From: Sindora glabra | Lineage: Eukaryota; Streptophyta; Magnoliopsida; Fabales; Fabaceae | Assembly (NCBI GenBank): GCA_020226215.1 | Contig: CM035226.1 | Span: 64,503,455-64,567,454 of the forward strand | DNA length: 64,000 bases | Direction: 5' to 3' | Shown: positions 13,825 through 24,914 of the stretch, piece by piece | Layout of the letters: each line of letters begins with the position of its first letter | How positions within the stretch are numbered: position 1 is the first letter of the stretch | Notes under the pieces: model-generated | Seen by the model: the letters and a program-made list of their open reading frames with translations, nothing else | Databases searched by the model: none | Told to the model about the DNA's origin: nothing | Made by a program: the position numbers and the translations under genes

Positions 13825-14358
13825 ATAGTCTAAAGTTTTCCTACTGAGATAAGGGCCAAGAAATGGTTGCTTAATATTTTATTTATTTGTTGCCCACATA
13901 GGTATTAACTAAAGCTAAACTAGTTGTACCTTTACACCTAAGATCATGTGACCTTGGTACCATTTTAATTAATCTTATGACTTAATAAAATATTGATGAT
14001 GGAATTTAATTTTAGTAAATTGCTTGATATTGATTTAATTATTATGTAAGTACTTGAAAAAGCTTTGTGAACTAGGCTAATAGTGAATACTAATGAAGAA
14101 TCCTCCTTTTGTTTACAGGCTCAGAGTTATAGATATGAACGAGAAGATAATAAATAATAGTTTCCTCTTTAGGTTACAAATTTTATGTAGCAAGTTATGA
14201 ACCAAGTGATTAAAGCTTTTGATTAAAATTGAAAGCAAAATTAACATAGGAACCAATATTACAAAAATGATTATAAGCATGAACATCCCCTCCTAAAAGG
14301 GAGGCTAAGAATTAATTTTGCATAGTTCATGAATTTTTTAAATTGAAAACTCCTTGGT
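13825..14358 (+). other. Start of internal region of the long-LTR element
   Basis: Non-coding leader-like sequence between the primer site and the next LTR-like block. No open frame or domain was recognised. Confidence 0.4.
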
Positions 14359-17300
14359 TGTAATATCCAATAGAAATACTTTTAGGAAATATCTTAAATG
14401 GATTAGAAGTTACTGAAAGGTATTTTTTTAGAAAAGCCCTAAACTAGAAACCTAGTAATGAAATCAAGTAAAATTCGATTGAACCGTAAAGATAGATTTA
14501 GGATATATCTATCTAGAATTTTTGTCAAACTTATATTAGGCATTAGTATGGGTCAAAATACCATAAAAAGCCCAATATTAGGCTTGAAAAATTTTTATAA
14601 AAATTCAATAGGGAATTAGGATCCTGGGTAATTGAAAACTTGTTTAGTTAACCCAAAAACTTAAAGATTGAGCCCAAATTTGAAATACATCATCATAAAC
14701 ATGACCATTGAACTAAAAAAATTTAGGCCCACAAAAGCGAGATCGAAGTATGTAGAAAACCCTAGCTAATATGGTAAATAAATGCAAAACTAAGGATATT
14801 TATTAGAGAATATTTTAAAGTATATTATTTGGCTCATTTTAATTAGATTTTAGGTGAAAATCTTCTAAATTCCCAGCAAAAATTATGATCCCATATAATG
14901 CCATCATAAAGTAATTTTTATAACATTTTTAATCATAAAACTTACCTTGGAAGCTTAGAGTTTTTAGTGTTTTATACATATAGAGGCTTTGAAGGTAAAT
15001 TTTTGCATATTTTCTACCCATAACCCAGCAAAAAATGTGCACTTTGCAGCTTCCTTTACAAGATTTTTCAATTTCCTAGCACAACTTAAGGAGTTTTTCA
15101 CTTTGGCTCTTCAAATCTTGTAAGGTAACTAAAAAGTCTCTTTCAATTTTCTTTCATTGTTTATGCTTTTCCTTAAATATCTAAAAATTAATTTATTGTT
15201 ATGAATCTTCCTTTTCACTATTTTAAAAAGTTGTTACAAGTGCAAGAAGTGAAGAGATTAAGGTGAGTGGCAACTACCTTTTTTCTTTAGAATTTTCTTA
15301 TGGAAAGTGATGAATGTAGTAATTTATAATGAAATTATGGTAATTTTTATATGTGGCCATGTATAAAGACATGGCCTAATTTTATGCCCTTTGAATGTTA
15401 TTTAATGATACTAGGATGTTATTGGGTTGATAAGATTAGTTGAAAAAGTTTTACCAAAATAGATTGTAAGATGATCATGGAAAGTTTAGAAACAGAATTC
15501 TGTTAGGGAGTTTATTAACATGTTATTGTTTGCCTTTTTGAAATCACATTTAGGATTTATTTTAATTACAAATTTTAATGTTTTAATATTATAAGCGGTA
15601 TTAGTAAAGAAAATGAAATTTTTGGAAAATTTTGGAAAATTTTAGGAATATGAAGAGTGAATGTTTATAAGCCTCAGATGAATGAAATTAGAAAAGGACA
15701 TTGGCAAGTTTTACTTCTATTTTTGAGGTATTTGGATAACTAGATGATTGAAAAAAAATTATGAAAATTTATGTCATTACCTTTCCATATGTTAAGAAAC
15801 TTATGTCCAAATTTGGTGATATTTGAAGTTCATTTGGTTACCCAGCAAAATTTTCTATTTTAAGTGTTCTAATACAATCCTGATTCTAAGCCCTATCTAT
15901 TTAGCCTCGAGTTTGGAATATTTTGAAAAAATAAATATTAATAAAAATTATAAAACTTTTAGGATATGTTGTTAAAGATGTTAGCAAGCTGATATCAAAA
16001 TTTAATGATAATTGAAGTTGATTTGGTTACCCAAACAATAGTTTTGTGTTTCTTAGCTCTGGTATAGTCCAAAATTAGCAATTTTGAGTTCATGCCTCTG
16101 ATGCCTTAGTAAAATCATGAAATTTGTTGTATAACACTTAAGTTTTAACATATTAAGTATATTATGGCAAAATTAGGAAGTAATTAGCTTCCATTTGATT
16201 GATGAAAAGGGGCTTAGATTGCAAGTGCCCTTATATTGACCCTATCTTGAGAATAAGCTTTCATTTTTGTGCGAATAGTACCAAGGAACCATAATTATGT
16301 AAGATAATTGACCTTTGATGATTCATAACAAGTTAATAAGATGTTAAGAGTCTTAGAAAAATTGTTGGTGAAAGTTTGATTGCATTTAAGTGGTAAAAAG
16401 GGGATTTGTTCATGAATGCCCCTTTATAGCCTAATAAAGTTTTTAGGTTAGTAAAATATGTCTTGAATGGATATTATACACTTGTTATTCAAATTGATTT
16501 TGGTCTTAGAAAATTTATATACCATATTTATTATTATAATATTTAATAAAACACTTATATCTAAAATGGTATTTTGACTACACCCATGATATGTGATAAT
16601 GAAATGCATGGTTGATGCTTATGGTGTCCTAACATGATTGATGCCTATAGTGTTCCAGCATGGTTGATGCCTAAGCTGTCCTAACATGGTTGATGCCTAT
16701 GGTGTCCCATCATAGTTAATGACTATGGTGTCCATGCCTAAGGTGTCCTAACATGGTTGATGCCTACAATATCCCATTATAATTTATGCCTATGGTGTTT
16801 CATCACTGCTTAGTGCAAGTATAAATGCTTATCCTATACATGACTGATGGCTATGATGACTTGATGCTTATTTGTAATGTGTGGAAAAATATGTAACTTT
16901 GGTATAACAAATTATTAAAAAGAAGGGGCAAAAGGGCGGATTGAAGTTATAAGGGGGAGATCTTAAATACCAACCATAGCCATTTAGTTTAATAATTTGA
17001 ATAAGTTTTATAAAAAAAATAATAATATTTAGAATTTATTCTAAGATGATTGTATAAACTTGTTATTGCATATTTGATCTTTTATGATGAAAACTCTTTA
17101 AAAAAGAAGGAAGTAGCCATTTACTAAGCATTCTTTAATATTTATACTTATGTGTATTGTTTCTTTTGTAAATGCTTATCACGATCCCAATAAAGCAAAT
17201 TAACATATATACTAAACCCTTCCCTTACTTCATAAAGGCGCACCAAAGGAAAAGTTCATGAGATACTTTGGTTTATATGGCATAGAGTACTCCTTCTTAG

Positions 17301-17568
17301 AGTGTTATGCATATACTAATATTAGCATATTTTGTATACATTTTAAACTTATGTATATGTTTACCTTATTATACATATAATTAAAAATCAATTTTCTCTC
17401 ACATTTATATGTTTCAATGCTTATATAATTGTAAGTATTTTCTTATTAGATATATAAGTGGTGAAAAGTTTGTAAAGTATCAAGGCTTGTAAAGGTATTT
17501 AGTTGGTGAATTTATATTAATTAGTTGTCTTTACATCAGTCATAGTACCTAAAAATTAGGACGTGACA
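14359..17568 (+). repeat. Second LTR-like block, ~3.2 kb, gypsy type
   Basis: Begins TGTAATATCC, a common start of long plant Tekay/Del-type LTRs, and ends GACGTGACA. The last ~60 bases (acatcagtcatagtac) resemble the end of the 2.15 kb LTRs, so the two LTR types are related. It carries a 26-bp minisatellite. Gag-like coding starts about 20 bases downstream, so this could be the 5' LTR of the gag-pol at 17590, nested in the outer element. No 3' partner is visible in the window, so it could also be a solo LTR in the leader. The boundaries are inferred. Confidence 0.5.
16607..16803 (+). repeat. 26-bp minisatellite, about 7-8 units
   Basis: Tandem units of the form catggttgatgcctatggtg followed by tcctaa. 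Units start at 16607, 16633, 16659 and 16685, giving an exact 26-base period that then degrades with one shortened unit near 16732. 26 is not a multiple of 3, so a coding role is unlikely. Confidence 0.9.
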
Positions 17569-17589
17569 TTAATACTCTAGTGCCAATTT

Positions 17590-20488
17590 GAATATGGATC
17601 CTTATTAATTTCTTGATCAATTTGAGAGATATAAAAGAATGTTGCAATGCCTTAAGGCTTTATTAATGGTATTAATAGGTCACTAGCTAAATGATGTTGC
17701 TTATTTTTGGTTTGAAAGTGTTATTGAGAAAATGAATTCATATTTAAAATCCTTGACTTAGATAATCTTCAAAATAATTTTCATTTTAATGAGTATGATA
17801 CTCAATTTACCCTACTATCTCAATCTGTTAGCTTTTAAACCTTACTTGAGTGGCTAAAGTTAAAAGATTTGTCCATAGATTATGTGATTTTTATTTTGAA
17901 AAGATTTATTATCATGACATTACTACTTATCAATAAGTGTTGGACTAGGCTCTAAAGTTGGAGTTTAGAACTAAAGAAAAACATAAACAGGACATGCTTA
18001 TGCAAAATAAGAAGAAAAACAAGTCAAAAGGCCTGAGCCAAATGCAAGCTGCTAAAGGGATGTCCTCTTAGAGACTTCCTAGTGGTGAGAGGAAAAGTTT
18101 TATCTCTAAGCTTACATTCTTCTCTCATGCTTGTAGTGGATATTTCATAAGAAGAGATGCTAAGAGTCAAAAAGGTCATTTAACTTTCTAGTTAGCTACC
18201 AAAGAAACTATCTTTTAGTTAATATCAATGTAAGATCAGGAGCACTATAATGCCCCTAATGTAAATCTAGGCATAAAGGTCCTTTAAGAGATTTAATGAT
18301 ATGTTATAGGGGTGGGCATAATAAGCATATAGCTAAAAAGTACCAAAAAAATCATGCAAGTTAGAGTGCATGTCATTTAATCAATCAACAACATATTCCA
18401 ATATCATTCGTAAATCTTATGAGAGCTTAACCAACACTATCAAGGAATATTAAGGTTATCAACCAAGCAAAAAAGAAAAAGCAAGTGGGAGTCAAGCACA
18501 AGTACATACATTGACATGCTAGGAAGCTTAAGCCCTAAATGCTATTGTGATAGGTATTCTAAAGATTGATGGCACTCATATTAAAGCTTTATCTGACTAT
18601 AGTGCCATCCATTCCTTTATTTCCAAAGTGGGAGTTAAAGACGAGTATTTATGTCAACATACTAAGAAGCTTATGTCTCAAATGCTATTATAATAGGTAT
18701 TTTAAAGATTAATAACATTCATGTTAAAGCTTTATTTGACCATAGTGCCACCTATCCCTTTATTTTTAAAAGATTCGCCATATCATTGAATAAATCCCAT
18801 AAAACCAAGTATACACACTTTATTATGTTGACTTTAGTTAATAAATTCCTTATAGCTACTCAAATAATAGAATCTTACCTTGTATGTATTCATAACCACA
18901 ACATGCCTACTAATTTAATTATGCTCAAAATCATAAACTATGATGTGATCCTAAAAGTAAATTAGTTGTCCATGTATTATGCATGTGTGAATTATTTTGA
19001 CAAATTTGTTACCTTTCCTATAAAAGGATCTCCACCAATTAAGTTTTAGGAAAAAAAATTTGTGGAAGCCATTAGGTTGATTTTAAATATTAAGACACTA
19101 AGGTTAATTAGAAAAGGGTGAACCACTTATCTGGTAATGACTTAGGACTTGAATTAACCAACCCCAAATATTAACAATATCCCTATAGTATAAGAGTTCC
19201 CTAATGTATTTCCAAAATAGTTACCGAGATTGTTCCTCGATAAGGAGATTGAATTCCACATTGATCTAACCTAAGGGATAGAACTATTTTCTATACCATT
19301 GTATTGAATGGCTTTAATTGAGTTGAAAGAATAGAATGACCAAATGTAGGATTTAGTGGCTAAAGGCTTCATTTATCCTAACTCCTCACAATGAAGAACT
19401 CTAGTGCTTTTTTTTTTCTTAAGAAAAAAGATAGGTCTTTATGACTATGTATTAATTACCCCCTAATTGAATAAAGTCACCATTAAGAATAAGTATTTGC
19501 TTCCTTGAATTGATTATCTATTTAATTAGTTATAAGGAAAAAAGTACTTTTCCAAAATAGGCTTGCACTTGGGTTATCATTAATTGAATATTTGTAAAAA
19601 AGTTATCTTAAAAACATCTTTTTAAGTGCATTATAGCAAATATGAATTTTTAGTCATGTCATTCAAATTAACCAATGTTGTAGCAACTTTTATTGATTTG
19701 ATGAATTGAGTATTCAAGCCTTTTTTTGCCAAATTTGTAATTAAGTTTATTGATGATATTCTAATGAATTTGAAATGCAAGGAAGAACATGCTCAATATC
19801 TTCGAATTGTGTTACAAACTTTGTGAGAATGCTAACTATATGTTAAATTCTCTAATTGTGAATTATGGATGACCAATGTAAATTTCTTAGACCATGTTAT
19901 GTCATAAGAAGGAGTTTAGGTGAATTCTTAGAAAATAAAAGTTATGGAAAATTAGCTTAGATCTATAACTACTATTGAAATTTAAAGTTTTCTTAGGCTG
20001 GTAAGGTATTAAAGGAGATTTGTTAAATATTTCTATATGATAGCCATACCATTGACTAAACTAACATAAAAGAAAGATAAGTCTATGTGGACAAATGCTT
20101 ACAAAGGTAGTTTCCAAAAACTAAAAGCAAGTTTAGCACTACCCAAAATTTAGTCTCGCCTTTGAACATGAGTAGTTAAGTCATGTATTTTGGTGATTTA
20201 AAGATTAGTTTAGGTGTATCTTGATGCAAAATGGTAAAGTGATCACATATGCTTCATGATAATTGAAATGATATGAATAGAATTACCTAGCACATGATTT
20301 AGAAATGGTGGTGGTGATTTTTGCCTAAAAGATTTGTAAACATTATTTAAATGGAAAAATATGTTAAATCTATATGAATAAAAAAAGTTTAAATATATCT
20401 CTAACCAAAAGGATTTAAATTTAAGGTAGAAAAGGTGAATAGAGCTTTTCAAAATTTATGATTGATCAATTCTCAATCATCTAAGAAA
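17590..20488 (+). pseudogene. Ty3/gypsy gag-pol (gag, protease, RT, start of RNase H), broken
   Basis: Polyprotein of a gypsy retrotransposon, decayed by stops and frameshifts. In order: gag-like text at about 17590-17740 (DVAYFWFESVIEKMN) and a decayed zinc-knuckle zone near 18300-18360 (HNKHIAKK). Then a protease with its active-site region (FDHSATYPF for the usual FDSGATHSF) duplicated in tandem. RT starts near 19190 (EIEFHIDLT, YPNSSQ). The catalytic FIDDILMNLKCKEEHAQYLR is at about 19740, followed by CQLYVKFSNCE, NFLDHVMS and RRFVKYF. RNase H text ends near 20488 in the 'YHPGKANVVADALSRK' block. The CACTA copy at 20492 cuts the frame, and coding resumes at 22149. The lineage resembles Tekay/Del chromoviruses by memory only. 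Confidence 0.85.
18484..18769 (+). repeat. 143-bp tandem duplication of the protease active site
   Basis: Two imperfect copies with a 143-base period. 'gtgggagtcaagcaca' and 'gtgggagttaaagacg' start them, and 'gaagctta' recurs at 18523 and 18666. Each copy carries the decayed D-S-A-T/I active-site motif of the gypsy protease. The period is not divisible by 3, so the duplication breaks the frame. Confidence 0.85.
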
Positions 20489-20491
20489 ACC

Positions 20492-22147
20492 CATTACAAT
20501 AGAAAAGTTTATTAACGTAGGGTGTTTAGAAGACTTCACATCAAAATATGATCAATGTTTTATCGAGTGCCATTGTAATTATTTTATGATATTAGTTATG
20601 AAACCATTATGGAAAAGAAAAATAACATAAGTTCCCATAATAAAAAAGTGTCATCATTTCTTAAAGGACAAACTACCTAGTAACTAGAGCAAAATTAAAA
20701 ATGTCATTTTCTAATAAGTAACTAACATAAAATGTTTGTATAATTTTTTTAAATTGGTTTTTTAGCCTCACAGCCAAAATATTTACATTAAAATAAAATA
20801 AACTTAGCATCTCATGCAAAAAATTATATTTTGAACTAAAAATTTTGACAAGACATATTTAAGAAAAATTTTATATCAATTTCATTTAACTCTTCGAGAT
20901 CTATCCATTGACACAAAATTCTAAAAGGTTTTATCATTCATAAAATCATGAAAAATGGTCATTTTCATGGAGTTTTTATATTTTTACTCTATCTTTTATC
21001 ATTATTCAATTATTTCAATTTCAATTGCAATATTTTATCTAACATATAATAAGCATCTAACACTTAGATATAACCTTAGAAGTTATACAAAGGAAATAAA
21101 CAAAAATATTTTAAAAGAACCTATGTGAAAAATCATAAAAATGGAAAAGATAAAGAGTTAAAAGAAATAACAGCAAGAAAAGACACCTTTTATATTTTGA
21201 GCTAGTGTATTGGATTAAGGCATTTGCTTCATGTTCGATGTTAGTTGAAAAAGTATTGGTAGCTTACTAACATGTAATGGAGAATGGAGGAACAAGTAGA
21301 GTTCTATAGAAAGAGCTAGATAAAGATAAAAATTAAGCTTGAGAATACATAAGAAAGAAAATGAGAGTGATAATAAGAAAAAAAATTAAGATGTGCTTTA
21401 TTTAGAGCCTAAAATTATCATCATGTTTAGGGTTCTTACCAAACTGCAATACCTTGAAATGTAGATTATTTCTAAAGTTAACACACTAAGTTTTCTTATT
21501 TTCCTAACAACCTTTAAATGCCATATATTTTAATGCCAGGTGCATACAAAAATGATATCTTGTGTCTCCTAACAATTTTAAAAATGTTACCATGTCTAAA
21601 TAAGTGTTAATTAATTCTAAAACTAACCTATGAAGTTTCTTTATTTTCCTATTAGCCTTTAAATGCCATACATTATGATATTGTTTAAGTAAAAATCAAC
21701 ATTTTAAATTTCTTTATTATTTCAAAAATGCCACTACATGCAAAAATAGGCATTGGTTAATTCTAAAATTGATGTCTTAAGTTTACTCATTTTCTCAATA
21801 ATCCTTAAATGCTATATATTATGACGTTAGTTAAGTAAAAAACCATTGTCTTTAGCTTCTTAGTAATTACAAAAATGTCATTACTTATAAATAGATGTTA
21901 GTTAATTCTAAAACTAACACCTTAAATTTCTTCATTTTCCTACCATCCTTCAAATGTCATACATTATGAAGTTAATTAAATAAAAATTGTCATCTTATGT
22001 TTCTTAAAATAGACATTGATTATATTTTCTAACTATTATCTTATAAGTCCTAATAGTTTTAAAAATGCCATTGTGTTTATATAGATATTAGCTTTACCTT
22101 TTGCTGATATCTATCCACAAATGTAAAATTATAATTTTGTGGTAGTA
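20492..22147 (-). mobile_element. Non-autonomous CACTA copy, family A, copy 2 (reversed)
   Basis: Reversed relative to copies 1, 3 and 4. The right end (its 5' end) reads 'ataattttgtggtagta' and matches the right end of CACTA-2 at 43076 ('taattctacaatagta'). The adjacent subterminal repeats also match ('cttataagtcctaatagttt' against 'cttatgcatcccaataattt'). The left end is CATTACAATAGAAAAG. The internal block at about 21200-21290 (gatgttagttgaaaaagtat) is the reverse of the block in the other copies. It lies inside the gypsy pol gene, between codons for HPGK and ANVV. Flanking acc / agc is a plausible, slightly decayed 3-bp target duplication. Confidence 0.83.
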
Positions 22148-22148
22148 A

Positions 22149-23330
22149 GCTAATGTAGTGATAGATACACTAAGTAGAAAATTCATAGCATAAATAGTAA
22201 AGGCATTATTTGGAGACTAAGAAGTATTCCTAGCCTAAGTTGCAGTTTAGTTTTTTTTTTCATGGATAAGATTAGATAAACTTAAAAGGGTGATTTAAAA
22301 TATCTAAAAATGATGAAAAGTGAAACTAAAAATTAGAAAGTTGTATTGACTATTGATGAAAAAGGACTAATTTGGAAGCAAGGATGAATTTGGTTTCCTA
22401 CTAGTAAATGGAGAAAACTAATGTATCAAGCTCACAACTCATCTTATATTATACACCATAATGCAACTAAAATATATAATGATTTGCAAGAAATTTTCTT
22501 GTGGAAAGGATTGAATGAATCATGCTTGATTTTGAGTTAAAATGCCTTACATGTTAATAGGTGAAAGCAAAGCATCAATGATCGACCATAATACACCAGT
22601 CAATTTCGATTTTAGAATGGAAGTGGGAACATATGATAATGGACTTCCAACTGGGTTGCCAAAAATTTTAGAAAGGATATAATTCAATACAAGTTATAGA
22701 AAGGTTAATTAAATTAATGTTTTTCTTACCAATTAAGACTACCTTTTTAATAGTTCAGTACGCTCAAGTGTATCTTATCCAAATAATTCCATTACAAAGG
22801 GTTCCAATCACTATCATATTCAATTAAGAAATTTAATTTGTAACTCATTTTTAGTAGTCTTTCCTTCAAGCCTTAAGAACTTAATTGAGGTTTAATATAA
22901 CCTTTCATCCTTAGGCAAATAAGCAATCTAAGAGAACTATTCACATTTTTTAAGATATCCTTGAGGTATGCACCATTAAGTTTAAAAGGAATTGAAAGAT
23001 GTATTCACCTTTAACAAAGTTTACCTATAATAATAATTACTAATCCAGTATCAAAAAATTACCCCATATGAAACATACTATAGCAGAAATGCAGATTTGT
23101 AGTAAGATACTTTGAACCAAAAGAAGCAAGACTTTTAAGATTGAAGTTAATGATAGATGCATTGGAGAAAATCAAATTATTAGAGACTAAATAACGAAAA
23201 CTTAGGATCGTTAAAAGTCCTACGCAAACAAAAGAAAAAAAGGGAACTAGAATTTCAATATAAGGATATGATTTTCCTTATGGTTTCACCTAAAAAATGT
23301 ATAATGCAATTTGGAAAAAACAAAACAAGA
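22149..23330 (+). pseudogene. Ty3/gypsy RNase H end and integrase, broken
   Basis: Continuation of the pol gene after the CACTA insertion. The first codons read ANVVIDTLSRK, completing the 'HPGKANVVADALSRK' motif begun before 20489. Integrase text follows: MYQAHNSSYIIHHNATKIYN (zinc-binding HHCC region) and KWEHMIMDF at about 22620. Then FLPIKTTF, RVPITII and, near 23265, DMIFLMVSPKKCIM, the usual region before the chromodomain. Stops and frame changes occur throughout. The C-terminal chromodomain and the polypurine tract are missing because another LTR abuts soon after. Confidence 0.85.
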
Positions 23331-23407
23331 TGAATTATGAACTAAAAGAAAAAGAATTGCCTAGTCTAATTCACTCAAAATTTGCTGTTAATATCAACTG
23401 GATACAA

Positions 23408-23425
23408 TCCCCGGCAACGGCGCCA
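23408..23425 (-). other. Primer binding site, tRNA-Asp type
   Basis: On the minus strand this reads TGGCGCCGTTGCCGGGGA, the complement of the 3' end of plant tRNA-Asp. It is followed on the + side by the LTR at 23432-24914. It shows that the LTR is a 5' LTR in minus orientation, with its internal region toward lower coordinates. Confidence 0.88.
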
Positions 23426-23431
23426 AAAACT

Positions 23432-24914
23432 TGACCTTAGCAATCCTGCAAGTGCACGAGTTAAGTCGAGTTATAGTATAAAAGATTATCGTTCTCCACA
23501 GGGATTGTAGGTTGAGTACTAACTAAATCTCAAGTAAAATTATCTAGGCGGATCAATTGATAGTGTGAATCAAGAATAAATTGTAAAACAGAGCTTAGCT
23601 ATCAAAATAAGGTTTGATTCAATAGAATAAAAGCGTACTCAGCTTAAGGATCCCTTGTACATTTCATTATGGAATGAATATAATTCTCTAACTTGGTTTA
23701 CTGTTAATTATGATTGCTGGATTACCAAAATTAAGCTATACCTCATTGCAAGGCTACTAGCTACTAACCAAGAGATTAAGTGCTCAGAATTACTCTAGTA
23801 TCACTAATCTAGGTTGCATTAACTTGCTTAGAATCTATTCTTGGACATTTCATCCTGTGCAAAAGAATCCAATCAGCTTAATTCCTAAGTCTAATTGATA
23901 TTCCCAATGATCATGCAAGATCCGATTAATCAATTGGTCATTTCAACCTAGAATCAATTAATCCATAACACAAATCCAATATTCTGGATATATCGGTTTG
24001 CTCCAGCACAAAACAGCATAATCAAATCATAATTCAACAGTAAATCAAGTTAGATTATATAAAATTCAGTTCCATAACTCCATGAATAAGTTCACCCAAG
24101 CTGAGCACAAGGGTTTAGTGTGAAAACATTACAAGATCAGAAGAAAACAAGAAAACAGAGAGGGAAGTCAAACAATTCATGAAGATCTACAAATTTCTTA
24201 CTTGATTCTTCAATTCCTTGCTTGAATCCGCGTTAGAAGGCACCTTTGGTGAGTTTGGGTCTCTCCTAGGGCTTCTCCCAGCAGCTCTCCTTGTTAATTC
24301 TCAGTTTTTCCTCCTCTCCTTATCTCCCCCTTTTCAAAATTTCGCGCAAAACTTATATTGGTGATGTACACGGGGGTCAACACGTCCCGTGTTTCTCAGC
24401 GAAAGTTGAGCAGCACGAAACACGTTGTGCGACACGCCCCGTGTTCTTTTCTAAATTGTCAAGCAATAATGAACACGGTGTAATACACGGCCCATGTTGA
24501 GACCCGTGTTCTTCAACGAAGACTGATCAGCATGTTACACGGGTGTGATACTCCCCGTGTTTTCCTCAAAAGCGAATGGCAGTAAGATACACGGGGTAGA
24601 ACACGTCCCGTGTTTAACCCCGTGTTCTTCTCTGAGCAGCCCAGTGAAGCCTCGAAGCAATCCAAAAGGAAACACGGCCCTAAACACGGGGTTCCCATAC
24701 CCCGTGTTCTTTGTCAAGTGAACAAATTTGCTTCAATTCTTCACAATTTGAATGGTTTTGCTTCCGGATCCTTTTCTAATGCTCATATGTGTTATTTTAA
24801 GACCTGAAAACAAAATATAGAGCATCTAAGTATCCTTTTCAATCAATTTGCACAAAATACTAAGTAAATGAGTGGTGAAACACCTAGAATTTAGGTGTAT
24901 TTGTGCATTTATCA
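23432..24914 (-). repeat. LTR of a tRNA-Asp-primed retrotransposon, 5' LTR, minus orientation
   Basis: On the minus strand it starts TGATAAATGCAC and ends AAGGTCA, so it has TG...CA ends. The tRNA-Asp primer site lies 6 bases beyond. It is about 1483 bp long and much less AT-rich and less decayed than its surroundings. Only about 100 bases of internal sequence can remain before gypsy integrase text begins at 23330, so the element is truncated. Its outer end abuts the 2.15 kb gypsy LTR at 24915. The short open frames inside it (24291-24807, 25025-25219) do not look like genes. Confidence 0.8.
24366..24712. repeat. Array of CACGGG / CCCGTG palindromic motifs inside LTR
   Basis: Within about 350 bp the words acacgggg, cccgtgtt and variants occur more than a dozen times in both orientations. 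Examples are 'acacgtcccgtgttt', 'atacacggggtag' and 'taaccccgtgttc'. They are spaced so that neighbouring motifs can pair as hairpins. The array makes a GC-rich island within AT-rich DNA. Similar CACGG-rich tracts are known in LTRs of several plant retrotransposons. Confidence 0.85.

Noticed and set aside
16607..16803. CRISPR-like array
   Set aside because: Units are directly adjacent without distinct spacers, in plant LTR DNA. This is a minisatellite.
23408..23425. tRNA-Asp gene fragment
   Set aside because: Only the 18 bases complementary to the tRNA 3' end are present, next to an LTR end. This is a primer binding site, not a tRNA gene with arms and anticodon.
24291..24807. Overlapping small open frames on both strands as genes
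   Set aside because: They come from the GC-rich palindromic tract of an LTR, occur on both strands and resemble no protein family.
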